Assembly (NCBI GenBank): GCA_002699585.1
Contig: PABP01000023.1
Location: 62,001 to 126,000 of the forward strand
Source of the DNA: Anaerolineaceae bacterium
Lineage (GTDB): Bacteria; Chloroflexota; Anaerolineae; Aggregatilineales; Phototrophicaceae
Direction of reading: 5' to 3'
DNA length: 64,000 nucleotides
The position numbers and the translations under genes were made by a program. Each line of letters opens with the position of its first letter. Position 1 is the stretch's first letter. The notes under the pieces are model-generated. The model was not told the origin of the DNA. It did not search any database and saw only the letters and a program-made list of their open reading frames with translations. This document shows, in pieces, positions 1 through 8,772 of the stretch.

Positions 1-954
1 GCGGAAGCGCTTTGCTTGCCAGGAAGTTGGGTTCTGGAAGGTGCCATCGTCAATCAGGTCGAAGTTAAAAGGCATGTGGAACTCGTCGTTTTGACCATCA
101 CCGTAGTAGCGCATGCGCTCCAACAGGGGCAGCCAGATTTCCCCAATCATGACTTTGTCGCCGTATTCATCTAGAGTACTGCGCAGTTCCTTCATAATGT
201 CGTGGATGCCGTCGTAATTCTGGGAGTAGATTTGCTGTTGAAGGCCATACAGATCGTTTGGTCCACGGCCTACAGCCCCAGGAATTAAAGGCTGATCGAG
301 CATTTCCGGGTGCTTCCAGACCATGTAGACCACATCCATACGGAACCCATCGACGCCGTGATCCATCCAGAAGCGCAAAACATCGTACATCGCCTCGCGG
401 ACTTCAGGATTACGCCAATTCAGGTCAGGTTGGCCAGGGACAAATTGATGGAAGTAATACTGCTGTGTGATGTCATCCCACTCCCATGCGGATCCACCGA
501 AAATGCTACCCCAGTTATTAGGCGGGCTGCCGTCAGCCTGGGCATCGCGCCATATGTACCAGTCGCGCTTAGGGTTATCCTTGCTGCTCTTTGACTCTGT
601 AAACCACTTGTGCTCATCTGAGGTGTGATTTGGAACATAATCAACGATGATTTTGATGTTGCGCTTATGTGCTTCTGCGACCAGCTTATCGAAGGTGGCT
701 AAATCCCCAAACAGTGGGTCGACATTGCGGTAATCGCTGATGTCATAGCCAAAATCTTTCATAGGGGATTCGTAAAATGGACTGAGCCAGATGGCATCAA
801 TGCCCAATGAATTTGGTGTGCCATCATTGAGATAATCGAGTTTTTCGATGATGCCTTGTAAATCACCGACGCCATTACCGGATGAATCTTTAAAGCTACG
901 CGGATAAATCTGATAGACAACGGCGCTTTCCCACCAGGGGCGTGTTTGAGTCAT
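1..954 (-). CDS. GH13 alpha-glucosidase / oligo-1,6-glucosidase-type glycoside hydrolase (C-terminus off the left edge)
   Basis: An open frame of 318 codons starts at an ATG (954-952) and runs off the left edge in frame. A GGAG ribosome site lies 7 nt before the ATG. The protein opens with WWESAVVYQIYPRSF, typical of GH13 alpha-glucosidases, trehalulose hydrolases and oligo-1,6-glucosidases. The GH13 signature regions are visible: DYVPNH at about residues 105-110, GFRMD with the presumed nucleophile Asp207, and GEIW with the presumed general acid Glu272. No signal peptide is seen, so the enzyme is probably cytoplasmic and cleaves short alpha-glucosides after uptake. The exact substrate cannot be told from this fragment. 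The third catalytic Asp and the C-terminal beta domain lie outside the window. Confidence 0.9.
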   Translation of the reverse strand, partial: MTQTRPWWESAVVYQIYPRSFKDSSGNGVGDLQGIIEKLDYLNDGTPNSLGIDAIWLSPFYESPMKDFGYDISDYRNVDPLFGDLATFDKLVAEAHKRNIKIIVDYVPNHTSDEHKWFTESKSSKDNPKRDWYIWRDAQADGSPPNNWGSIFGGSAWEWDDITQQYYFHQFVPGQPDLNWRNPEVREAMYDVLRFWMDHGVDGFRMDVVYMVWKHPEMLDQPLIPGAVGRGPNDLYGLQQQIYSQNYDGIHDIMKELRSTLDEYGDKVMIGEIWLPLLERMRYYGDGQNDEFHMPFNFDLIDDGTFQNPTSWQAKRFR

Positions 955-1078
955 GAGGGGCTCCAGACTTGAGTAGGTAAAACTTGCGACAATAAGGTCG
1001 CCATTGTAGCGGTTAGGTCTAGGGGAATACAGATACTTCCAAACTAAGAAACTTGTCTGATTACATGAAAGGGCTGTC

Positions 1079-2221
1079 TTATATTTTTGTCTGGATGTTG
1101 CGACCTTTAACAATTAACTTCTGCCCGTCACCCATCAAACCCCAATCTTGAGAAGTGACAAGACTATGCCAAAAATCGCCACGCACGCTTAGCCCAGGCA
1201 AATTGTCTCGTTCGGCTTGTCGATCATGTGATTGCTTGCGTAGTCTGGCAACTTCCGTGATGAGCTGTGCTTCCGTGATACCGTTCTGGCCAGGGATCGA
1301 ACGCGGTTGCACTCCCAGATTTTTTTCTGCCAAGCGCACGAAGCCATGATTGACACCAAAATGCACTCCCATATCGAACAACAAAGCCCACGACAACGGC
1401 ATCTGGAGTTCACGATGGACAATATAGCCATCCACAACGGCTTGCCAGTAGCCTTCTGTGGCGACTTGTTCTTGTGCGATTTGCATGGGGCGCTCTTTGG
1501 CAGCGTTCAGGAGCAGATCACGTAATTGAACGTCATGACGTAGAGATGGATCACGCTGCTGGATGCGGCTCATATACTGCCTGAACTGGTCAGTTAGTGG
1601 GCTGTTGGCCCGTCTCATATAAATATCGATGACGCGCCAGAGGGAGCCTGATGCTAGCGTAAATTGAATGAATCCGTAGCTGACAATCCCGGCATCAAAA
1701 TTGTTATAGGATGCGTAGCCGGTTCCTTCAAAAGTGGATGTAATCATGAATGCCAGCGAACGGACACGATCCAGATCTTGTGGGGCAGGGGTAAAAGGCA
1801 TTACTTCCGGTATGGTGAGGGGGTTACGCTCCCCAATGGGTTGGATCGTCGTATTGCCAGAAGTTGGAATGTCTGATTCTGATGATTCTTCCGATGTGCG
1901 AGCTAATTCAAATGCCCATGTGGGCTGTGTGAGATCAGGATAGCCCCAGGTACGGGCATCGCCCTGGAGCAGGAGCAGATCATCACGGATCCATCCGATA
2001 GCCCCACCATGAAATTCTAACTTGAACCACTGGTACAATTTGCCGTTTTGCGTTTTTTCTTCAGCATCTGGTTGGACATCTAAGAGTGTGAGGCCCGACA
2101 TGCCAACAGGTACCTGGAAAATCAGGCTGTGGTTTGTGCCCGGTCCGGATCGCACGTTGATTTCTGCAATGGATGGGATACTCGGTATGCCACGTATACT
2201 GACTTGCACTTCTGTGGGCAT
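1079..2221 (-). CDS. SH3b-domain protein with a lysozyme/chitosanase-like domain
   Basis: 380 residues, with AGGAGA placed 6 nt before the ATG. Residues about 16-86 form a bacterial SH3 domain (INVRSGPGTNHS, then GWIRDD). After a polar linker (about 90-145), the C-terminal 230 residues contain FEGTGYASYNNFDAGIVSYG (Glu165, Asp176). This resembles the lysozyme-superfamily arrangement of a catalytic Glu followed by a Gly/Asp-rich strand, as in GH46 chitosanases and related muramidases. The assignment rests on this motif only. No signal peptide is visible, which is unusual for an SH3b cell-wall enzyme; it may be exported another way or act internally. The gene is transcribed divergently from the response regulator at 2366. 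Confidence 0.55.
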   Translation of the reverse strand: MPTEVQVSIRGIPSIPSIAEINVRSGPGTNHSLIFQVPVGMSGLTLLDVQPDAEEKTQNGKLYQWFKLEFHGGAIGWIRDDLLLLQGDARTWGYPDLTQPTWAFELARTSEESSESDIPTSGNTTIQPIGERNPLTIPEVMPFTPAPQDLDRVRSLAFMITSTFEGTGYASYNNFDAGIVSYGFIQFTLASGSLWRVIDIYMRRANSPLTDQFRQYMSRIQQRDPSLRHDVQLRDLLLNAAKERPMQIAQEQVATEGYWQAVVDGYIVHRELQMPLSWALLFDMGVHFGVNHGFVRLAEKNLGVQPRSIPGQNGITEAQLITEVARLRKQSHDRQAERDNLPGLSVRGDFWHSLVTSQDWGLMGDGQKLIVKGRNIQTKI

Positions 2222-2365
2222 GACGATCTCCTGTTGTAATCCTAATTTAACTTGTTACGTGTAATATTTGTTTAAACGTCGCGTCGACATAACAGACGAT
2301 ATCTATGATTACTATACAGCGTAACAATGATATCGTTGGCTTAACCGATTAAAAGCTCGCAAAAA
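2222..2365. promoter_or_regulatory. Divergent promoter region between the SH3b protein and the response regulator
   Basis: This 144-bp AT-rich spacer serves two divergent genes. It contains a widely spaced 8-bp inverted repeat, TTGTTACG (2252-2259) and CGTAACAA (2320-2327), and two GATATC copies. Binding by the adjacent response regulator is possible but unproven. The response regulator start has no convincing Shine-Dalgarno sequence. Confidence 0.35.
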
Positions 2366-3112
2366 ATGAGTCGTCCAATGAACAAGCAAACTACTATTCT
2401 CGTCGTTGATGACGAGCAAACTATTCGTGAAGTCGTCCAGCGCTACCTGGAATTGGAAGGCTTCAGCGTTATCCAAGCCGGAACGGGTACAGAAGCATTA
2501 GAAGTGTTGCAGTCGCATAGTGCTGATCTGATTGTGCTCGATATTATGTTACCCGGTATCGATGGCTTTGCGATTACACGCAAATTGCGCAACCCAGCCG
2601 ATTATGCGCCTCTGAGTATCAACGGTGATGTGCCCATCATCTTTTTGACAGCACGTACCGATGAGGTGGATCGTATTATGGGCTTTGAAATTGGCGCGGA
2701 TGACTACATCGTGAAGCCCTTCAGCCCGCGTGAGCTAGTCGCGCGTGTCAAAGCCGTTATTCGTCGCAGTTCAGTCGGTGTAACCAATTCGGAAGCACCC
2801 ATTAACTACGACAATCTCTACTTAGACCCGCGCAGCCGCACGGTCGCGGTAGATACGTCGCTGATTTCCCTAACGGCTAAAGAGTTCGATTTGCTGTGGT
2901 TTTTGGCCCGCCATCCGCACCAGGTATTCAGTCGGTCGCAACTGCTGGATAACGTTTGGGGCTATGAATTTTATGGAGATGAAAGCACGGTGACGGTCCA
3001 TGTGCGTCGCCTGCGAGAAAAAATCGAGCCAGACCCGGCCAAACCGCTGTATATTCAGACGGTATGGGGCATTGGCTACAAATTTGAGGTGCCCCTCACC
3101 ACGACAGAATAG
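2366..3112 (+). CDS. OmpR/PhoB-family response regulator
   Basis: 248 residues. The N-terminal receiver domain has the acidic pair Asp15-Asp16, the presumed phospho-acceptor Asp59 (DLIVLDIML), a Thr in FLTART and the conserved Lys of DYIVKPF. The C-terminal half is a winged-helix DNA-binding domain (LTAKEFDLLWFLARHP, VTVHVRRLREKIE, IQTVWGIGYKF). ATG at 2366 is used here; a second in-frame ATG four codons later is equally possible because neither has a clear ribosome site. It is the first gene of an operon with a tyrosine phosphatase (3165) and a histidine kinase (4279), and it is presumably phosphorylated by that kinase. Target genes are not known. Confidence 0.93.
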   Translation: MSRPMNKQTTILVVDDEQTIREVVQRYLELEGFSVIQAGTGTEALEVLQSHSADLIVLDIMLPGIDGFAITRKLRNPADYAPLSINGDVPIIFLTARTDEVDRIMGFEIGADDYIVKPFSPRELVARVKAVIRRSSVGVTNSEAPINYDNLYLDPRSRTVAVDTSLISLTAKEFDLLWFLARHPHQVFSRSQLLDNVWGYEFYGDESTVTVHVRRLREKIEPDPAKPLYIQTVWGIGYKFEVPLTTTE

Positions 3113-3164
3113 GTCTACCCGGAGTTAAATACATGCTGTTTGCAGCTATACATCGAGGACAACT

Positions 3165-4274
3165 ATGTGGTTAATCGTGCGGCTGATGGCTGCATTCCTG
3201 GGTGGGGTAGGTATCGCCCGCTTTTTGAAAAGCCGCCGTAAACATGTAGAGATTCCCAATCCAGAGGATATGATTTGGCAGCCGGATATTCCTGTAAACA
3301 TTGAGCGAACTGCTGCCGATACAGCCCTTATCTCCTGGACGCAATCTGCACATTCTGTTGTGATCTATAAAGGCGAACATCAGCAGGGCATTGACCGAGC
3401 TAGCCCAGCGGCCACAGTTACAGATAGTAATCAGGCTGCTATTGGCGATCTGGACCCACATATACGCTATGACTTTGAATTGGTCTTTGATGATAAAGAA
3501 CGCACCTGTACCTCCGAAAGACAAATCCCGTTCGAGAAGCTGGCTAATTTCCGGGATATAGGCGGCTATCCAACCGAGGATGGCCGCATGGTTGCCTGGG
3601 ATAAAGTCTATCGTTCCGTGTCGTTAGCTGGGTTGACGGATGGCGATGCTGAAAAGCTTGCGTTGCTCGATATTCAACTAGTGTGTGACCTGCGTTCGGC
3701 GGAAGAAGTCGATGATGCGCCTGATATGCTTCCACAATCAGTGAAGACGTATTTGCATTTGCCTGCCCAAGCGGAAGTCACGCGCTGGAATCGTCTACAA
3801 TGGTTGGTGTTCAGGCGGCATCGCTTACATGAGCTGTTGCAGCATGTGTACATCAACGTGATGATCGAACAGAATCCGCAGATATTTGCTCAGGTTTTCC
3901 AGCGGTTGGCCGATGCTGAAAACTACCCGGTTTTGATTCACTGTACAGCGGGTAAGGATCGTACTGGGGTGACTGTAGTGCTTTTGCTGCGATTGCTCGA
4001 CGTGCCGGAGCAAGTCGTTATCGCCGACTACACGCTGTCGAACCGAGCGTATGCGTATATCCAGAACTTGGTGGCAAAGTCCATCCGACCTTTAACGGCA
4101 ATGGGATTAAAAGAGAAAGATGTTCAACCCTTGCTGGATGCCAACCCTGAGACAATCCAGGCTATGTTGCGGCATATTGATAGGGAGTATGATGGTGTCG
4201 AAAACTATCTTCTTCACAAAGTGGGTATCGACTCAGAAACCATCGACCGAGTGAAGGCTAATTTGATCGTCTAA
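3165..4274 (+). CDS. Membrane-anchored tyrosine phosphatase (Y_phosphatase3 type) with an FnIII-like segment
   Basis: 369 residues; GAGGA lies 5 nt before the ATG. Residues 1-20 form a membrane anchor followed by the basic stretch KSRRK, which by the positive-inside rule places the rest in the cytoplasm. Residues about 45-120 look like a fibronectin type III fold. The phosphatase domain starts with NFRDIGGYPTEDGR, a hallmark of the bacterial Tyr/Ser phosphatase family PF13350. It carries the P-loop HCTAGKDRTG with catalytic Cys260 and Arg266. The gene sits between the response regulator and the histidine kinase, with only 4 nt to the kinase, so all three are probably co-transcribed. Its substrate is unknown; lipid phosphates are also possible for this family. 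Confidence 0.85.
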   Translation: MWLIVRLMAAFLGGVGIARFLKSRRKHVEIPNPEDMIWQPDIPVNIERTAADTALISWTQSAHSVVIYKGEHQQGIDRASPAATVTDSNQAAIGDLDPHIRYDFELVFDDKERTCTSERQIPFEKLANFRDIGGYPTEDGRMVAWDKVYRSVSLAGLTDGDAEKLALLDIQLVCDLRSAEEVDDAPDMLPQSVKTYLHLPAQAEVTRWNRLQWLVFRRHRLHELLQHVYINVMIEQNPQIFAQVFQRLADAENYPVLIHCTAGKDRTGVTVVLLLRLLDVPEQVVIADYTLSNRAYAYIQNLVAKSIRPLTAMGLKEKDVQPLLDANPETIQAMLRHIDREYDGVENYLLHKVGIDSETIDRVKANLIV

Positions 4275-4278
4275 GCTT

Positions 4279-5571
4279 ATGCAAAATGATGCTACTTCTC
4301 AATCTGTGCTGATGCGCTGGTCCAAACGACCTATCGTCCTATTCATGTTGAGCCTGTTCCTGGCCCTGGCAGGGACGGTGTTGTTTAGCGCGTTGTTTGT
4401 CCAGATGCCAGGTAATGAACTCCAGCAGCTTGTCTACATCATGGTAGGGGCAGGGATCAGTACAACGATCATCTCGTATGGCCTGTACCGACTGGGGATT
4501 TTGCAGTGGCTCTACAGCCTGCGCTGGACGCTTCTTCTGATCGTTCTCTTTACGGTTGCACTCATTCTCATCAATATGTGGGTGCTGGTGCAGCTCATGC
4601 TGATGGAGTCGCACTATCTGCCGACCACTTTAACCATGCTCGTTTTTGCTGGTCTGACAGCGATGAGTTTTGGGTTCTTTGTCTCTAAAACCATGACAGA
4701 CCGCTTGACCAAGTTGAACGAAGCGGCTGGCAAAGTCGCGGAAGGGGATCTATCCACACGCTTGGATGTGCGCGGCAATGATGAAATTGCTCAGTTGACG
4801 CACAGCTTCAATACAATGGCCCATAATCTTCAGACTGTGGACGAAGAGAAGCGTAAATTGGAAAAGACGCGCCGCGACCTGGTGGCGTGGGTCTCGCATG
4901 ATCTGAGAACGCCGCTAACTTCCATGCGAGTGATGCTAGAGGCCCTAGCAGATGGCATCATTACCGATGAAGAAACCCAAACCCGTTATATGCGCAACAG
5001 CCTGACAGAAATTGAACATCTAAGTCGTCTGATCGATGATCTGTTTGAGATGGCGCAGCTTGATGTTGGCCACTTACAGATGGATTATCAATACGCCTCA
5101 ATCAGTGACCTTGTATCGGACACGTTGGGTAGCATGATGCCCAAAGCTCGTCAGAGAAATATCATCCTCAATGGTAAAGTCGATAGCGACATTGACCTGG
5201 TTTATATCGCACCAGATAAGATTCAGCGTGTGCTCTATAATCTCGTCCAGAACGCGATTACCTATACACCGGATGGCGAAACGGTGTCTATTCATGTGTC
5301 ACAAGCGGATCATTGTACTCAGGTTGATGTGCATAATACCGGCGTACATATCCCAGACGATCAGCTGGGGTTACTCTTCCAGAGCTTTTATCGTGGCGAA
5401 AAATCTCGTAAATCCAACGATGGAGAACGGGGTACTGGGCTTGGGTTGGCCATTGCGCGTGGCTTTGTCCAGGCGCATGGTGGCAAAATCTGGGCGACAA
5501 GTTCCGAAGAAAACGGGACAACCTTCACGTTTACGCTCCCCGATAAGCACCCCAATCGACGCTTGCCATAA
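4279..5571 (+). CDS. Sensor histidine kinase (multi-TM, HAMP, HisKA, HATPase)
   Basis: 430 residues. About four membrane helices lie between residues 17 and 135, with only short loops outside, so it lacks a large extracytoplasmic sensor domain. A HAMP domain follows (about 136-190; KVAEGDLSTRL). The H-box WVSHDLRTPLTSM places the phospho-His at 207. The ATPase domain shows NLVQNAITYTPDG (N box) and RGTGLGLAIARG (G box). It begins 4 nt after the phosphatase stop, which suggests translational coupling. The partner is the response regulator at 2366. The absent sensory loop suggests signal perception in the membrane or through another protein. Confidence 0.92.
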   Translation: MQNDATSQSVLMRWSKRPIVLFMLSLFLALAGTVLFSALFVQMPGNELQQLVYIMVGAGISTTIISYGLYRLGILQWLYSLRWTLLLIVLFTVALILINMWVLVQLMLMESHYLPTTLTMLVFAGLTAMSFGFFVSKTMTDRLTKLNEAAGKVAEGDLSTRLDVRGNDEIAQLTHSFNTMAHNLQTVDEEKRKLEKTRRDLVAWVSHDLRTPLTSMRVMLEALADGIITDEETQTRYMRNSLTEIEHLSRLIDDLFEMAQLDVGHLQMDYQYASISDLVSDTLGSMMPKARQRNIILNGKVDSDIDLVYIAPDKIQRVLYNLVQNAITYTPDGETVSIHVSQADHCTQVDVHNTGVHIPDDQLGLLFQSFYRGEKSRKSNDGERGTGLGLAIARGFVQAHGGKIWATSSEENGTTFTFTLPDKHPNRRLP

Positions 5572-5675
5572 CAAAATGCATAAAATCTACTATGATTGGT
5601 GATGCTCAACCGCGCGTGTTAAAACTACGGTTGTCATTATCGAATCAAAGCAATCCGCGATGAAGGATAAATTCA

Positions 5676-7211
5676 ATGGCTTACAAACCAGTCATGCTCA
5701 TCATCCTTGATGGATGGGGCATACGTGAGATGGAAAAAGGTAACGCGCCACATCTGGCGAACATACCGAATTATCGGAACTGGGAAAAGACACGAGAACG
5801 TGCCGTTGTTGATGCTTCAGAAGAGGCGGTGGGGTTGGTCCCTGGGCAAATGGGTAACTCAGAAGTTGGCCACCTTAACCTGGGTGCGGGACGTGTTGTT
5901 TACCAGGATATCACACGCATTAACATTGCCATCCGCGAGGGCACACTCGCCACAAACGATGACCTGTTGGGATGCATCAACTACGTTAAAGATAACGGCA
6001 AAAAGTTGCATTTGATCGGCTTGTTGAGCGACGGGGGCGTTCATAGCCACGTAGATCATCTGTATTCATTGCTTGATATTGCCAAAGACAATGATGTTGA
6101 TCCTGTGCTGCACCTCATCACCGATGGGCGTGATACGCCAACAGAAAGTGGCATCGGCTTTGTTGAGAATCTCGAAGCTTATCTTGAAAAAAGCGGCAAT
6201 GGTCGCATCTCGACCATCAGCGGGCGTTATTATGCAATGGACCGCGATAAGCGTTGGGAACGCACCCAAAAGGCTTATGACGCGATGGTGTATCGTCAAG
6301 CCGACCATAAGGCCGCGACAGCTTCAGAAGCACTAAAAGCCTCTTATGCAGAGGGGGTGACCGATGAGTTCGTCATTCCGGCTGTTGTGGGTGACGATGA
6401 TAGCCTGACGATTGATCCTGGTGATGGCATCATCTGCTACAACTTCCGTGCGGATCGTATGCGCCAATTGACTCAGGTGTTGGCCTTTGACCACGTCGAT
6501 GGTTTTGAAGGCAAGCCAGTCGATGACCTGCATATCGTGACCTACACGAGCTACATGCCTGATTTGCCCGTGACTGTGTTGTTCCATAAGCAGATATTGG
6601 ACAATGTTCTGGCAGAAGTGATCAGTAATGCAGGCAAAAAGCAGTACCACTCTGCAGAGACTGAGAAATACCCGCACGTCACATTCTTCTTCAATGGCCG
6701 CAAAGAAGACCCATTCCCTGGTGAAGATCGAAAAATTGTCCCATCGCCCAAAGTTGCGACCTATGACCTCCAGCCAGAAATGAGTGCTTACGAACTGGCT
6801 GATGCCACGCTAGAGCGCCTCAAAACTGAGGATGATGATTTCTTGTTGGTGAACTTCGCCAATCCCGATATGGTTGGCCATACCGGGTCGCTGGAAGCGG
6901 CAATTAAAGCGGTTGAGACAGTTGATGAATGCGCGAATAAACTGGTCGAAGCCGTGTTGGCGAAGGGTGGGGTAGCCATCGTCACAGCGGATCATGGTAA
7001 TTGTGAGCGTATGATTGAACTGGCTACTGGTGAGGCTCATACGTACCATACGACCAATCCTGTGGGTTTGTTTGTTATTGGCCCTGGTTATTTCCGGATG
7101 CGGCCTCGTGGCAAACTGGCTGATGTCGCACCCACGATCCTGGATCTGATGGGACTTGAGAAGCCAGAAGAGATGACTGGCGAATCTCTGGTCGAAGTCC
7201 ATGTAGATTAG
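5676..7211 (+). CDS. gpmI: 2,3-bisphosphoglycerate-independent phosphoglycerate mutase
   Basis: 511 residues, the usual length. It interconverts 3- and 2-phosphoglycerate in glycolysis and gluconeogenesis using two metal ions and a phosphoserine intermediate. The N-terminus has the metal-binding LDGWG and GQMGNSEVGHLNLGAGR, with the nucleophilic Ser at position 62 as in characterised iPGMs. Further family motifs are LLSDGGVHSH, HLITDGRDT, FRADRMRQL, ETEKYPHVTFFFNGG-like and VTADHGNCE. AAGGA sits 8 nt before the ATG. It stands alone between the two-component operon and a bidirectional terminator. Confidence 0.97.
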   Translation: MAYKPVMLIILDGWGIREMEKGNAPHLANIPNYRNWEKTRERAVVDASEEAVGLVPGQMGNSEVGHLNLGAGRVVYQDITRINIAIREGTLATNDDLLGCINYVKDNGKKLHLIGLLSDGGVHSHVDHLYSLLDIAKDNDVDPVLHLITDGRDTPTESGIGFVENLEAYLEKSGNGRISTISGRYYAMDRDKRWERTQKAYDAMVYRQADHKAATASEALKASYAEGVTDEFVIPAVVGDDDSLTIDPGDGIICYNFRADRMRQLTQVLAFDHVDGFEGKPVDDLHIVTYTSYMPDLPVTVLFHKQILDNVLAEVISNAGKKQYHSAETEKYPHVTFFFNGRKEDPFPGEDRKIVPSPKVATYDLQPEMSAYELADATLERLKTEDDDFLLVNFANPDMVGHTGSLEAAIKAVETVDECANKLVEAVLAKGGVAIVTADHGNCERMIELATGEAHTYHTTNPVGLFVIGPGYFRMRPRGKLADVAPTILDLMGLEKPEEMTGESLVEVHVD

Positions 7212-7233
7212 TACGCTATCTGTTTTCGAAACA

Positions 7234-7266
7234 AAAAAGCAGCCGATCCGATTGGCTGCTTTTTTT
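7234..7266. terminator. Bidirectional intrinsic terminator
   Basis: The stem AGCAGCC/GGCTGCT (7238-7244 with 7254-7260) encloses a 9-nt loop. It is flanked by an A-run on the left and a T-run on the right, so it can end both gpmI (plus) and the fucose synthase gene (minus). Confidence 0.9.
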
Positions 7267-7285
7267 GTTTGGTATTTTCCGTAAG

Positions 7286-8233
7286 CTAACGTACTGCTTC
7301 GCGCTCTTGCTGATACCAGTCAATGACTTTGCGTAGACCTTCTCGGAATAATGTGGTTGATTCAAAGCCAAAGGCCTCTTTTGCGCGTTGGGTATCTAGC
7401 TTGCGACGTGGCTGGCCGTTGGGCTTGGAAGTATCCCATATTATGTCACCATCGAAGCCCGTTTCTTCAGCGATAATCGTTACCAGATCTTTGATGCTGA
7501 TCTCTTCGCCACTGCCGATGTTTACGGGTTCTATGTCATTGTATCGCTCCGTAGCCAGCAGAATGCCTTCGGCAGCATCGGCAGCAAATAGGAATTCGCG
7601 AGTTGGTGATCCATCTCCCCATACGACGAGTTCTTTAATGCCAGCTTCCTTAGCATCCAGTGCTTTTTTGATCAATGCAGGTATGACATGACTGGTCGCT
7701 GGATCAAAATTATCACGCGGGCCATATAGATTGGTCGGTAGCAAGAAGATGGAATTGAAGCCATATTGCTGACGGTATGCCTGCCCTTGGACGAGCAGCA
7801 TCTTTTTGGCTAGTCCATAAGGCGCGTTGGTTTCTTCAGGATAGCCATCCCATAGCGTTTCTTCTTTGAAAGGGATAGGCACAATCTTGGGATAGGCACA
7901 GACTGTGCCAATAGTTACGAATTTTTTGACCCCAGCTAGACAAGACTCATGCATAAACTGGGTGCCCATCATCAGATTGTCGTAAAAAAAGTCAGCCGGA
8001 CGCTTGCGATTGGCACCAATGCCCCCAACAACAGCAGCCATATGAATGATGATGTCAGGTTGAGTATCCTCCAAGAGTCTCAGCACGGCTTCTTGTTGTC
8101 GCAGATCATATTCAGCACTACGTGGCACAAAAATTTGGACCGCACCACGACGTTTCAGGGCTTCAACAACATATGTCCCTAGGAAACCTGAGCCACCTGT
8201 TACAACAAAGGTCTGATCTTTCCAGAAGTCCAT
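7286..8233 (-). CDS. fcl: GDP-L-fucose synthase (NAD-dependent epimerase/reductase)
   Basis: 315 residues, the normal length. It converts GDP-4-keto-6-deoxymannose to GDP-L-fucose, an activated sugar for surface glycans. Visible features are the Rossmann motif VTGGSGFLG, the family signature [18 protein letters not shown], and the catalytic Tyr139-x3-Lys143 (APYGLAKK). The position of the catalytic Ser of E. coli Fcl is Thr110 here (IGTVCAYPK), a variant seen in other bacterial homologues. No GDP-mannose 4,6-dehydratase gene is visible in the window, so the precursor enzyme must be encoded elsewhere. It may supply sugar to the glycosyltransferase cluster at 57-64 kb. Confidence 0.93.
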   Translation of the reverse strand: MDFWKDQTFVVTGGSGFLGTYVVEALKRRGAVQIFVPRSAEYDLRQQEAVLRLLEDTQPDIIIHMAAVVGGIGANRKRPADFFYDNLMMGTQFMHESCLAGVKKFVTIGTVCAYPKIVPIPFKEETLWDGYPEETNAPYGLAKKMLLVQGQAYRQQYGFNSIFLLPTNLYGPRDNFDPATSHVIPALIKKALDAKEAGIKELVVWGDGSPTREFLFAADAAEGILLATERYNDIEPVNIGSGEEISIKDLVTIIAEETGFDGDIIWDTSKPNGQPRRKLDTQRAKEAFGFESTTLFREGLRKVIDWYQQEREAVR

Positions 8234-8344
8234 ACCATACCTACCTGCATTTACGAATGGATAGCTATACTAGCTGCAAACTGGATATTTTAGAATGTCG
8301 GGCACGAGGCATTTGAGGGTACATTTATTGGTGGAAAGTGAAAA

Positions 8345-8368
8345 CAAAAAGCGGCCCGAAGGCCGCTT
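8345..8368 (-). terminator. Strong intrinsic terminator of the pilin gene
   Basis: A perfect 8-bp stem AAGCGGCC/GGCCGCTT (8349-8356 with 8361-8368) closes a TTCG tetraloop on the minus strand. It is followed by a T-rich tail and lies 24 nt after the pilin stop codon. Confidence 0.9.
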
Positions 8369-8391
8369 CTGTTTGTGTTATTGCGTGTTGC

Positions 8392-8544
8392 TTAATTGAA
8401 AGCTTCCAGGATGTTGCTGAAGACATCGCCAATAGCTGGGCCAAGCAGGGACAGGATGACGATAACGACAACTGCGACCAGGACCAGGATCAGAGCGTAT
8501 TCTACGAGACCTTGGCCTTCTTCATTCTGGGGACGATACAACAT
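8392..8544 (-). CDS. Flp/Fap-type (type IVb) pilin
   Basis: A short 50-codon gene from ATG at 8544 to TAA at 8392, with AAAGGT 8 nt before the start. The peptide begins MLYRPQNEEGQG and continues with LVEYALIL. This is the class IVb prepilin arrangement: a short leader ending in Gly, a Glu five residues after the cut, then a long hydrophobic helix (about 18-36). It would be processed by a prepilin peptidase and polymerised by Tad/Flp machinery, or serve as a pseudopilin. No tad assembly genes are nearby, so it is an orphan pilin locus. Its own strong terminator and the roughly 230-bp AT-rich upstream region suggest an independent, possibly highly expressed transcript. Confidence 0.9.
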   Translation of the reverse strand: MLYRPQNEEGQGLVEYALILVLVAVVVIVILSLLGPAIGDVFSNILEAFN

Positions 8545-8772
8545 GATAATTACCTTTGTCTAAAATATGATTTGAATGATGAGTGACCTATGATTGGTCA
8601 ACAACATTAATATACAACAAATTTGACAGAGAAAACGTAAGATATATCAAGTAAATCATTTGTAAATGAATCTTTACATTATTGTAATCTCACAGCGAAT
8701 ATATTCTTATTCCTCTACGCTTATTAGATATTGTCTGTATTTTGTACTTTGCCTCTCGAAATCGACTCTGTG

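Noticed and set aside
8731-8772. Upstream TTG start for the M23 lipoprotein
   Set aside because: It would place 14 hydrophilic residues before a clear lipoprotein signal and has no ribosome site.
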